From Acidobacteriota bacterium (GTDB lineage Bacteria > Acidobacteriota > Vicinamibacteria > Marinacidobacterales > SMYC01), in NCBI GenBank assembly GCA_029263435.1, contig JAJCXL010000146.1:1-10487 (forward strand): a stretch of DNA of 10,487 nt. The letters run 5' to 3'. The notes below the pieces were generated by a model, which saw only the letters and a list, made by a program, of their open reading frames with translations, had not been told where the DNA came from and did no database searches. Position 1 is the stretch's first letter. Each line of letters starts with the position of its first letter. Both the position numbers and the translations under genes were made by a program. Of the stretch, positions 1 through 6,856 are shown piece after piece.

Positions 1-153
1 CTCCGCAGAGTGATGAAGCGGGCCGCGCTCAAGAGGCTCACGCGAGAGCTCCCCGGTCAGAACGTGACGCGGATGGGAGAGGAGCGCATCGTCGAGCCCC
101 CTCACCCCGAGGTGCGACGCACTCGCGGGTCGACGAAACGGGCGAACGGATGA
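1..153 (+). CDS. 3' end of an unidentified gene upstream of modB
   Basis: Frame 1 is open from the first base to a TGA at 151-153, giving about 50 residues of C-terminal tail. The tail is very basic (many Arg and Lys) and ends in RGSTKRANG. Its codons end mostly in G or C, as in the confirmed genes here, whereas the other open frame (the modB frame read upstream) lacks this bias. The stop overlaps the modB start in an ATGA arrangement, typical of genes translated together. The position is where modA, the periplasmic molybdate-binding protein, often lies, but the tail does not look like the end of ModA. I do not recognise the family. It could be a regulator or a molybdenum-cofactor protein. 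The start lies outside the window. Confidence 0.55.
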   Translation, partial: LRRVMKRAALKRLTRELPGQNVTRMGEERIVEPPHPEVRRTRGSTKRANG

Positions 154-836
154 CTCTCGATTTGCTCCACCTCGTCGGGTTCACGGTTCAGGTGGCCCTC
201 GCCGGAGTCGTGTTGATCCTTCCGTTGGGCGTGGGACTCGGATTCTGGCTCGCCCGGACCGAGCGACCGGGAAAGAGTCTGATAGAAACGCTGGCAACGC
301 TTCCGCTCGTCCTGCCACCGACGGTGGTGGGGCTCTTCCTTCTGGAGCTGTTCGGCCGTAATCGACCGATCGGGCGATTCCTCTACGAGAGCTTCGGCAT
401 TTCGGTGGCGTTCACGTGGCGCGCCGTCGTCATCGCGAGCGCGGTCGTCGCGTTTCCACTCTTGGTAAGAACCGTGAAAGCGTCTTTCGAGGAGATCGAC
501 CCTCGCCTCGAAGCCGTCGCGCGTACGCTCGGAAAGGGGCCGCTCTCGGTTTTCGTCAAAGTGAGCTTGCCGCTCGCTTTTCGAGGCATCCTCGCAGGCA
601 CCGTCCTCGCATTCTCGCGCGCACTGGGCGAGTTCGGAGCGACGATCCTCGTGGCAGGAAACATTCCAGGAGAGACCCAAACGCTCTCACTCGCCATCTT
701 TCAGCTGGTCCAGCTCGGTCGCGACCCGGAAGCCTACCGTCTCGCCGCCATCACGGTGATGATAGCGCTCGCGGCCATCTTCACCGCGGAGCGGCTCTCA
801 CGAACGAAGCGGCCCAAACAAAGAGCGAGGGCGTGA
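150..836 (+). CDS. modB: Molybdate ABC transporter permease ModB
   Basis: Inner-membrane channel subunit of the high-affinity molybdate importer, which acts as a dimer with two ModC ATPases. The 228-residue protein has the usual ModB length and about five hydrophobic segments (near residues 8-34, 44-66, 86-108, 138-160 and 196-213). The cytoplasmic EAA loop that docks on the ATPase starts at residue 121 (EAVARTLGKGPL). It is followed by SRALGEFGATILVAGN at 156-171 and the GETQTLSLAIF stretch, a signature that separates ModB from the sulfate permeases CysT and CysW. The ATG lies inside the stop of the preceding gene (ATGA) and lacks a strong ribosome binding site, so translation is probably coupled. 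modC follows after 4 bases. Tungstate as an additional substrate cannot be excluded from sequence. Confidence 0.95.
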   Translation: MTLDLLHLVGFTVQVALAGVVLILPLGVGLGFWLARTERPGKSLIETLATLPLVLPPTVVGLFLLELFGRNRPIGRFLYESFGISVAFTWRAVVIASAVVAFPLLVRTVKASFEEIDPRLEAVARTLGKGPLSVFVKVSLPLAFRGILAGTVLAFSRALGEFGATILVAGNIPGETQTLSLAIFQLVQLGRDPEAYRLAAITVMIALAAIFTAERLSRTKRPKQRARA

Positions 837-840
837 GGCC

Positions 841-1917
841 GTGACCGTGATTCATGTCGAGATGCGCTTGCCGCTCGACGGGTTCGACCTCGCGGTCTCG
901 CTCGATCTGGACCGTCCCGTCACTGCTTTGTTCGGCCCGTCGGGCGTCGGAAAGACATCTCTACTCGAAACGATCGCGGGATTGAGAACCCCGTCGGAAG
1001 GCGAGATTAGAATCGACGACGAGGTGTTGTTCTCCTCGACGTCGAGACGAAACCTCCCTCCGGAAAAGAGGCGGGTCGGCTACGTCCCTCAAGACGCTCT
1101 CTTGTTTCCCCACCTCACTGTCCACCAGAACCTGCGTTTCGGAGTGCGGGACAGCGCTCCTTCCATCCCTATCGAGTCAGTGGTCGAGGCGCTCGAGATC
1201 GGGCATCTCCTCGACCGAGACCCTGGGACTCTATCCGGCGGCGAGCGCCAACGCGTCGCTCTGGGCCGGGCGCTCGTCAGCGGTCCGCGATTGCTCCTTC
1301 TCGACGAGCCACTCGCTGCGCTCGATGCGGGACTCAAGGATCGGATCCTCCCCTATCTCCGGCGAGTACGAGAGACCTATCGACTACCGGCGATCGTCGT
1401 AAGCCACGATGTCTTCGAAGTGCTGACGCTGTCGGACGAGGTCGTGGTCGTCGACCAAGGCGCCGTCGTCGGCCGAGGCAGCCCTCGGGAGGTACTGACC
1501 CGCCCCGGCGCGGCCGGCGGCTTTTTTCGGGGGCGGTTCGAGAACGTGCTCGACGTGCGCGTCGTCGCCCAAGAGCCGGAAGAAGGGATCACCCGGGTCG
1601 TCACGTCGAACGGACTTTCGTTGGCGGTTCCCTATAGAGACAGCGGGAGCGAGAGTCAGATGTGGATTGGCATCCTTGCGGACGACATCTTGCTGGCGAG
1701 AACGCGACCGGAGGGCCTCTCGGCGAGAAACATCTTGAAAGGATCGGTCACCGCCATCGACGAAAGCGAAGGCATCGCGATGGTGCAGGTGAGCACGCCG
1801 GATCCTCTCTACGTCAAGCTGACCCATCGCGCGGTGGCGCAGCTCCAAGTCTCCGAGGGGAGTGCGGTCCACCTCATCATCAAGACCCACTCCTGTCATC
1901 GTCTCGGCACCCAATAG
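841..1917 (+). CDS. modC: Molybdate ABC transporter ATPase ModC
   Basis: Cytoplasmic ATPase that powers molybdate import through ModB. The 358-residue protein shows the full ABC set: Walker A GPSGVGKT at 32-39, Q-loop VPQD at 82-85, signature LSGGERQR at 131-138, Walker B LLLLDEP at 151-157 and the switch His at 189 (SHD). The C-terminal part, from about residue 293 (SARNILKGSVTAI) to 350, is a TOBE/MOP-type domain, which binds oxyanion and regulates transport in ModC; length and architecture are standard. The GTG at 841 lies 4 bases after the modB stop, with a TGAGG overlapping that stop as a possible ribosome binding site. An ATG at 862 is an alternative, but it would cut the first beta strand, so GTG is preferred. 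Two successive TAG triplets end the gene. No clear terminator follows. Confidence 0.95.
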   Translation: MTVIHVEMRLPLDGFDLAVSLDLDRPVTALFGPSGVGKTSLLETIAGLRTPSEGEIRIDDEVLFSSTSRRNLPPEKRRVGYVPQDALLFPHLTVHQNLRFGVRDSAPSIPIESVVEALEIGHLLDRDPGTLSGGERQRVALGRALVSGPRLLLLDEPLAALDAGLKDRILPYLRRVRETYRLPAIVVSHDVFEVLTLSDEVVVVDQGAVVGRGSPREVLTRPGAAGGFFRGRFENVLDVRVVAQEPEEGITRVVTSNGLSLAVPYRDSGSESQMWIGILADDILLARTRPEGLSARNILKGSVTAIDESEGIAMVQVSTPDPLYVKLTHRAVAQLQVSEGSAVHLIIKTHSCHRLGTQ

Positions 1918-2010
1918 TAGCGATCGGTACTCAATACTTCCTGGGCTGGGATCACGAAATCCATCCGAATCTGGTACCATGCGAGAGAACTCGCTGATAA
2001 CGTCCGTCCT

Positions 2011-2028
2011 ATGAAGTGAAGACTTCAT
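2011..2028. repeat. Perfect 7-bp inverted repeat (hairpin or operator) upstream of the ExeA-like gene
   Basis: ATGAAGT at 2011-2017 and ACTTCAT at 2022-2028 are perfect reverse complements separated by GAAG. The repeat is AT-richer than its surroundings and ends 95 bases before the ATG of the ATPase gene. There is no T-run after it, so it is not an intrinsic terminator. It could be a binding site for a dimeric regulator or a leader hairpin. No known operator is recognised. Confidence 0.4.
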
Positions 2029-2110
2029 GAGGGGGTCGTCAAGCCGGGAGACGTCGCTTGGTGAAGCGTCGTTTTTCGGTGGGTGCCCTTCGAGTGCGCG
2101 CGCCGAATTT

Positions 2111-2117
2111 GGGGGGT
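2111..2117 (+). promoter_or_regulatory. Ribosome binding site that sets the start of the ExeA-like gene
   Basis: GGGGGGT lies 6 bases before the ATG at 2124. The reading frame is open further upstream to a TTG at 2058, but the homology to ExeA-type proteins begins right after this ATG (FRVRQNPFYALSDP), so 2124 is taken as the start. Confidence 0.6.
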
Positions 2118-2123
2118 ACAGCT

Positions 2124-3074
2124 ATGTTCGCGCGTCACTTCAGGGTTCGACAAAATCCTTTCTACGCTCTCTCGGACCCCACCGCCATCTACCCGAGCAG
2201 CGAGCTGAGAGAGGCGGTCCAGCACTTCTGCTTCGCGCGCGAGAACAAAGACAGCATCATGCTGTTCACCGGTGAGGTCGGAACCGGAAAGACAACGGCT
2301 ATTCGCGCGATGCGCGCATACCTGCCCGAGCAAGCCCCCGTCGCAATGATCCAGCACGCGACCCTGAGCCCGGACGAGCTCCTCGAAGCGCTGGTCGAGA
2401 TATTCGCGCCCGGTAAGCGCACGCGACGGTCCAAGATCGGAAGAGTCCAAAGGCTCGAATCGACCTTCGCGGAGCTCGACGCCTTGGGTCACACGCCGGT
2501 CTTATTTCTCGACGAAGCCCACTTGCTGGGAGACGACGTCCTCGAAGAAACACGCCTGCTGACGAATCTTCGTCATGACGGCCACCCGACTCTTCAAGTC
2601 TGCCTCGTCGGCCAGCCGGAGCTCGCCGAACGCCTTCGCACAGCCCGATTCCGTCAGTTGAGACAACGAGTGAGCGTTCGCTACCGAATGCAGCCGATGA
2701 GCATCGAGGACACCAGCTTGTACTTGATCGAGCGCGTCCGTTTCGCCGGGAGCGATGCACCGAATACGGTGTTCAGCGAGGAAGCGGCGGAAAGCATCCA
2801 CGAATTGAGCGGCGGCATTCCGCGTGAGATCAACATCGTCGCGGCTCACGCGATGACGAACGCCTATGTCGACGGCTCGTTTGCCGTGCACGGCGCGCAC
2901 GTCCGAGCCGTTCAAGAGCACTTCGGATATGAAGGCCTCCACTTGCCAAAGCCCAGCGAGGACGTGGTCCCCGGCCCGGCAACGAACCAGGCTCCCGACA
3001 AACCGATGACTGTGAAGTCGCAACGCCCGCTCGCGGCTGGACTGACTGGCGGGTTGCGCACGCGCTCGGTCTGA
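2124..3074 (+). CDS. ExeA/GspA-type AAA ATPase
   Basis: P-loop ATPase of the ExeA/GspA/MshM group, related to the ATPases that act with GspB in placing type II secretion secretins and to those of PEP-CTERM/exopolysaccharide loci. The 316-residue protein opens with the family's NPF...DP...YPSSELREA segment (residues 11-31). It has Walker A GEVGTGKT at 50-57, Walker B VLFLDEAH at 126-133, the VGQPEL segment at 162-167 and an Arg-rich LRQRVSVRYRMQPM stretch near 179-192, followed by the helical lid with SGGIPREIN at 229-237. The last 40 residues or so are Pro/Ala-rich and probably disordered. There is no transmembrane helix and no peptidoglycan-binding domain, both of which full-length ExeA/GspA has. 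It also resembles TniB-like transposition ATPases, but no transposase is near. The partner and exact role are unknown. It stands alone between modC and a convergent decarboxylase gene. Confidence 0.85.
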   Translation: MFARHFRVRQNPFYALSDPTAIYPSSELREAVQHFCFARENKDSIMLFTGEVGTGKTTAIRAMRAYLPEQAPVAMIQHATLSPDELLEALVEIFAPGKRTRRSKIGRVQRLESTFAELDALGHTPVLFLDEAHLLGDDVLEETRLLTNLRHDGHPTLQVCLVGQPELAERLRTARFRQLRQRVSVRYRMQPMSIEDTSLYLIERVRFAGSDAPNTVFSEEAAESIHELSGGIPREINIVAAHAMTNAYVDGSFAVHGAHVRAVQEHFGYEGLHLPKPSEDVVPGPATNQAPDKPMTVKSQRPLAAGLTGGLRTRSV

Positions 3075-3083
3075 CGAAGTCCA

Positions 3084-4469
3084 CTAATCGTCGAGCGCCG
3101 CTCGCACGGCCTCAAGGGTCTTGTCGATATCCGCGTCGGTGGTGCGAAAGCTCAAGACGGGGACTCTCATGACACGGCTCCCGAGGAAGTCGGAGCCCCC
3201 GAACCAGGCGATGCCACTTCGCTGGATGCGATCGATGACCTCGTCCGTGCGACGGTCGTGATCGCCGTCGGTGGCGGTAAAGCGCACGATGCCTTGATTG
3301 ATGATGGGCTCGGCCATGACTTCGACCCCTCGCAGCGCTCCCATGCCCTCGATGAGACGCCTTGCGTGCCCACAGCTTCGGTCGATGAGATCTTCCAGAC
3401 CCTGACGTCCGAGCGATCGCAGCGCCGCGTAAGTCGGAACGCCTCGCCCTCGGCGAGACCACTCCGGCGTCCAGTCGATCGGGTGCCGCACGTCATCACC
3501 CGCGGTGAAGTAGCTCGCGCGCACCATCATCGCGGCGCGGTGCGCTTTTGGATGCGCGGTGAAGACGAACCCGGTATCGAAGGGAAGGTTCAACCACTTG
3601 TGTCCATCCGTCGCCCAGGAGTCCGCCCGCTCACAGCCTTTCATCAAATGTCGGTAGCGGGCGCTGGCCGCCGCCCAGAGTCCGAGCGCCCCGTCGACAT
3701 GAACCCAGGCACCCTTGTCATGTGCGAGCTCGATCGCGCGCTCGAAATCATCGAAGCCACCGGTATTGAACTCACCGGCTTGAAGGACGACGATCGCGGG
3801 CCCGTCGTCGAGCACGCCCGCTAGCGCGTCGAGCTTCATCTTTCCGTCGCGGCCCGAAGGTTGGACCGTGACCGCATCCGTTCCGAGGCCCAGGAGACGA
3901 CACGCACGGGCGATCGATTCGTGACAAAGCGCGCCCGTATGGACTCGAATGGGAGGAGCGCCGGCCAAGCCTCGAGCCCCGACATCGTAGCCGCGATCCG
4001 AGAGAAGCTTCTGTCTCGCGGCCGCGAGCGCAGTGACGTGTGCGGTTTGGCAGCCGGTCACGAAAGCGAAGGAGGCTTCTTTGGGGAGCGCAAGGACGTC
4101 CTTGAGCCACTCACCGGAAACTTCCTCGATCACCGCGAGCGCGGGGCTCGTCGCATAAATGGCGGCGTTCTGATCCCAAGCGGAGGTCAGCCAGTCGGAG
4201 GCAAGCGCAGCGGGTAAAGCGCCGCCAATCGCCCACGCGAAGAACCGGCCGCCCCCTGAGTCGAGGAGTCCGCCCTCCACGTTCGCGGCGAGCTCGTCGA
4301 CGATGCGCTCCGCGGGCACCCCCCGCGCCTCGAGCGTGCCACCGAGTCGGTCCCGAAGCTCACCCAGCGCAGCAGAGGCGGGGATCGCGCGTTCATCGAA
4401 CCCGTCGATGTAGTCGATCGCATGCTTCAAGGCTCTACGAAGCGCTTCGTGGTCGTCACTCATCGTCAT
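3084..4469 (-). CDS. Group II pyridoxal-phosphate-dependent decarboxylase
   Basis: Cytosolic PLP enzyme of the glutamate/aromatic-amino-acid decarboxylase fold, 461 residues as expected. The TGCQTAHVTALAAAR segment at 138-152 matches the phosphate-binding region. H183 in CHESIARA corresponds to the His that stacks on the PLP ring, D259 in VHVDGA is the residue that pairs with the pyridine nitrogen, and K291 in DGHKWLN is the PLP-binding Lys. The substrate cannot be told from the sequence: an amino acid is expected, and the closest annotations in such families are often only 'pyridoxal-dependent decarboxylase' or 'aspartate aminotransferase family'. The ATG at 4469 has GAAGGA 5 bases upstream (4475-4480), better than the second ATG at 4463. 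The start overlaps the end of the alkA-like gene by 14 bases, so the two are translationally coupled. The gene ends 9 bases from the convergent ATPase gene. Confidence 0.9.
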   Translation of the reverse strand: MTMSDDHEALRRALKHAIDYIDGFDERAIPASAALGELRDRLGGTLEARGVPAERIVDELAANVEGGLLDSGGGRFFAWAIGGALPAALASDWLTSAWDQNAAIYATSPALAVIEEVSGEWLKDVLALPKEASFAFVTGCQTAHVTALAAARQKLLSDRGYDVGARGLAGAPPIRVHTGALCHESIARACRLLGLGTDAVTVQPSGRDGKMKLDALAGVLDDGPAIVVLQAGEFNTGGFDDFERAIELAHDKGAWVHVDGALGLWAAASARYRHLMKGCERADSWATDGHKWLNLPFDTGFVFTAHPKAHRAAMMVRASYFTAGDDVRHPIDWTPEWSRRGRGVPTYAALRSLGRQGLEDLIDRSCGHARRLIEGMGALRGVEVMAEPIINQGIVRFTATDGDHDRRTDEVIDRIQRSGIAWFGGSDFLGSRVMRVPVLSFRTTDADIDKTLEAVRAALDD

Positions 4470-5898
4470 CGGTGTCCTTCATCCACAAATGCTGGGCGGC
4501 ATAGGCACGCCAGGGTCGCCACGCTTCCGCGAGGGCTGCGAGCTCTTCGGGCGCGGGGCGTCGACCGCCCTTCGTCGCGCCGCGGAGCAAGCCCACGTCG
4601 CTCGCGGGAAAAGCATCGGTCTCTCCCAACACTCGAATCGCGATGTAGTGCGCCGTCCACGGTCCCACTCCGGGCAAGCTTTGCAAGCGCTTCAAGTTGC
4701 CCTCGAGATCGGAGACGGGAGCGAGAAAGTCAGGGTCGGCGATGACGGCCTCACTGAGAGCCGAGATGGTACGCGCCCGACTCGCCGGCATCCCGAGAGT
4801 GCCCACGTCGTTACCCAACAGCGCCTCCGGCCGCGGGAAGGCGCACACGAGGCCCGCGCCTGGACGGGCGAGCGGTGTGCCGTAACGGGCTACCAACTTT
4901 CCCGCGAGCTGCCGCGCCGCCTCCACGGTGATCTGCTGGCCGAGGATCGCGCGGATCGCGGTCTCGAACCCATCCCATGCGCCGGGAACCCGAAGACCGG
5001 GCCGACGAGCGACGACGGCGGACAAGAGCGGGCTCGACGCCAAGTGCTGCTCGATCCGGACGATGTCGGCGTCGAGGTCGAAGAGCCGCCGGAGCCGTCC
5101 CACGATGGAAGCCATCGCGTGCGTGTCAGCGAGCTCCAGAGCACCCCATAGAAAACCGTCCCCTCCGGGACTTATCTCGACGATGCCGGACTCGAAGCTC
5201 CGACGATAGGTCTCGCCCTCCACCACCTCCATCCCGTCAATCGCCCGGCCACGTAAGTAATGAAGCATCGCCCCCCAGTCGTAGGGCGGCTTGAACGGGA
5301 GCTTCAATCGGATCCGGGGATCCGGGTCCAAGGAACCGTTGCGAAGCTCTCTCGGAGCGCGGCCGTAAGTGTTCTTGATCACCGTATTGAAGCGCCGCAC
5401 GCTGCCGAAGCCGGCGGCAAAAGCCACCTCGGAGACCGGGAGTGTCGTCTCGCTCAAGAGCTTCTTGGCGAACAAGAGCCGGTGAGCCCGCGCGACGTCG
5501 CTCGGTGAGGTACCGATCTGCTCATCGAACAGACGCCGCAGATGTCGACTGCTGACGCCCAAACGCTCGGCGAGTGCATCGACGCTTCCTTCAGCGAGCG
5601 CGCCTTCGGTGATGAGCGCGAGCGCCCGGCGGACGGTATTCGCCGTACCTCGCCAACCCGCAAGCCCAGGGGCAACCTCCGGACGACACCGCAAGCAAGG
5701 CCTGAAACCCGCCGCGTGGGCGGAGGCCGCGCTCGGGTAGAACGCGCAGTTGTCGAATTTGGGCGTACGCGCCGGACAGGTCGGACGACAGAAGATCCCG
5801 GTGCTCACGACAGCGGTGAAGAAACGGCCGTCGAAGCGTGGGTCCCTCGCTCGAAGTGCGCGATAGCAACGCTTGGGCTCGAGCGACTGGACTTCCAT
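4456..5898 (-). CDS. alkA: Ada N-terminal/AraC/AlkA fusion: alkylation sensor and 3-methyladenine DNA glycosylase
   Basis: A 480-residue DNA-alkylation repair protein with three parts. Residues 5-78 are the Ada methylphosphotriester domain, with the four zinc Cys at C37, C41, C68 and C71 (GIFCRPTCPAR and FRPCLRCRPE). In E. coli Ada the first of these accepts the methyl group from the DNA backbone and switches the protein to an activator. Residues 90-186 are an AraC-type double helix-turn-helix. Residues 193-300 form the AlkA N-terminal lobe and 308-476 the HhH-GPD glycosylase, with the hairpin LPGVGPWTA at 408-416 and catalytic D434 in FPASDVGLLR. The O6-methylguanine methyltransferase domain of E. 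coli Ada is absent. This fusion is known, for example Mycobacterium tuberculosis AlkA (Rv1317c). It probably senses methylation, activates its own operon and excises alkylated bases. The start fits the usual beginning of the Ada domain. The decarboxylase gene follows with overlap. Confidence 0.93.
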   Translation of the reverse strand: MEVQSLEPKRCYRALRARDPRFDGRFFTAVVSTGIFCRPTCPARTPKFDNCAFYPSAASAHAAGFRPCLRCRPEVAPGLAGWRGTANTVRRALALITEGALAEGSVDALAERLGVSSRHLRRLFDEQIGTSPSDVARAHRLLFAKKLLSETTLPVSEVAFAAGFGSVRRFNTVIKNTYGRAPRELRNGSLDPDPRIRLKLPFKPPYDWGAMLHYLRGRAIDGMEVVEGETYRRSFESGIVEISPGGDGFLWGALELADTHAMASIVGRLRRLFDLDADIVRIEQHLASSPLLSAVVARRPGLRVPGAWDGFETAIRAILGQQITVEAARQLAGKLVARYGTPLARPGAGLVCAFPRPEALLGNDVGTLGMPASRARTISALSEAVIADPDFLAPVSDLEGNLKRLQSLPGVGPWTAHYIAIRVLGETDAFPASDVGLLRGATKGGRRPAPEELAALAEAWRPWRAYAAQHLWMKDTDDDE

Positions 5899-5990
5899 AT
5901 CGCCATTATGCCCAATCTCATCCTTGGAACTAGCCGCCGACGGACGTCGATGTCCAATGCGTTCGAGCGATGAGTTCGCTAGGATGAGGC
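5899..5990. promoter_or_regulatory. Divergent promoter region between the alkA-like gene and the GNAT gene
   Basis: Ninety-two bases separate two divergent starts, so promoters for both must lie here or nearby. On the minus strand CATAAT (5904-5909) resembles a -10 box, but only 5 bases separate it from the ATG at 5898, so a transcript from it would start close to the ATG and be leaderless or nearly so. No good -35 accompanies it. CGACG-GA-CGTCG at 5938-5949 is a short inverted repeat near the centre and could be an operator for the AraC/Ada part of the repair protein, but nothing matches the E. coli Ada box. On the plus strand AGGA at 5981-5984, 6 bases from the ATG, is a good ribosome binding site for the acetyltransferase. 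Confidence 0.4.
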
Positions 5991-6830
5991 ATGCTCTTCG
6001 GTACTACCGACCTCGCCGCGCGGATCGAGCGAGCGGAGTGCCGGATGTTGGCTGATAGCGCGGCAGCGGTTCGGGAGCGCCGCGACGACGGGTCCCTCTT
6101 CCTCAACGCACTCGGCGGCGGGATAGCGATATACGCCGGTGACGGCTCACCGCTGAACAAGCTCGCAGGACTGGGCTTCGGAGACGAACCGTTAGAAGAC
6201 TCGGCGCTCGAGCCCATCGAAAGAGCCTTTCACGAGCTGGGCATTCCGGTTCAAGCCGAGGTATCGAACCTCGCCGACCCCGCCGTCGCCGCGCTCTTGA
6301 ACCGGCGCGGCTACGTGCTCGAAGGATTCGAGAACGTCCTCGGCCTCACCGTGCCCGTCGAGGCGCTGCCGCCTATCGCCGCCGAGATTCAGGTCTCACC
6401 CAGCGGCACGGACGAGATAGACCGATGGGTCGATACGGTCGTGACCGGATTCCTCACCCCAGACACTCAAGGAGTGCCCTCGCATGAGTCTTTCGAGAGA
6501 GAGGTCCTGGAGGCGGTCATTCGCGACATGGCCTCATCGGACGCGGTGACGAGATACCGAGCCGCGCGTCACGACGAGTGGGCCGGCGGCGCGAGTATGC
6601 GCGTCCTCGAGGGTGTCGCTCTGTTGACCGGCGCGGCGACGCTTCCCCACCACCGGCGACGCGGGGTGCAAAGCGCTCTACTCACGGCTCGGCTGCGTGC
6701 AGCCGGTGAGCTCGAATGCGATATCGCGGTGGTGACGACGCAGCCCGGCTCGAAATCTCAAGAGAACGTGCAGCGGCAGGGGTTCGAGCTTCTCTACACC
6801 CGCGCGGTCTTGGTGAAACCGCCACCGTAA
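5991..6830 (+). CDS. Two-lobed GNAT-family N-acetyltransferase
   Basis: A 279-residue protein whose C-terminal lobe (about 140-277) has GNAT features: the beta-strand GVALLTGAATLP at 208-219, then the acetyl-CoA pyrophosphate loop HHRRRGVQSALL at 220-231 (the R/Q-x-x-G-x-G/A motif in the form RRRGVQ) and the final VQRQGFELLYTRAVLVK segment. The N-terminal lobe (about 15-125) seems to be a second, degenerate GNAT unit: it has an analogous ending, LLNRRGYVLEGFENVLGL, but no acetyl-CoA loop. Acetyl-CoA would be expected as donor; the acceptor is unknown. The ATG has AGGA 6 bases upstream. The gene is divergent from the alkylation-repair gene and convergent with the ankyrin gene, 26 bases away, so it is probably transcribed alone. 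Confidence 0.8.
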   Translation: MLFGTTDLAARIERAECRMLADSAAAVRERRDDGSLFLNALGGGIAIYAGDGSPLNKLAGLGFGDEPLEDSALEPIERAFHELGIPVQAEVSNLADPAVAALLNRRGYVLEGFENVLGLTVPVEALPPIAAEIQVSPSGTDEIDRWVDTVVTGFLTPDTQGVPSHESFEREVLEAVIRDMASSDAVTRYRAARHDEWAGGASMRVLEGVALLTGAATLPHHRRRGVQSALLTARLRAAGELECDIAVVTTQPGSKSQENVQRQGFELLYTRAVLVKPPP

Positions 6831-6856
6831 TGGAGCACGCCGCTACCTCCCGCTTT

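Larger units (their letters stand above)
1918..2123. other. Intergenic region between modC and the ExeA-like gene
   Basis: About 206 bases with no convincing gene. It must contain the 3' end of the modBC transcript and probably the promoter of the ATPase that follows. I found no hairpin plus T-run terminator and no good -35/-10 pair. TACCAT at 1974-1979 resembles a -10 box but has no matching -35 at 17 bases. The notable structure is the inverted repeat at 2011-2028, listed separately. Confidence 0.5.

Noticed and set aside
1974..1979. TACCAT as a -10 box for the ExeA-like gene
   Set aside because: The hexamer 17 bases upstream (TCACGA) matches the -35 consensus at only two positions.
1979..2014. 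Eleven-codon open frame in the modC/ATPase gap as a possible leader peptide
   Set aside because: There is no ribosome binding site, no run of regulatory codons, and no attenuator-like hairpin with T-run after it.
2058..2123. N-terminal extension of the ExeA-like protein from a TTG
   Set aside because: The extra 22 residues lie outside the family's homology, and a G-rich ribosome binding site precedes the ATG at 2124.
3258..3824. Long open frame on the plus strand opposite the decarboxylase gene
   Set aside because: It is the antisense shadow of a gene with clear catalytic motifs; its product has no recognisable domain and its length follows from GC-rich codon use.
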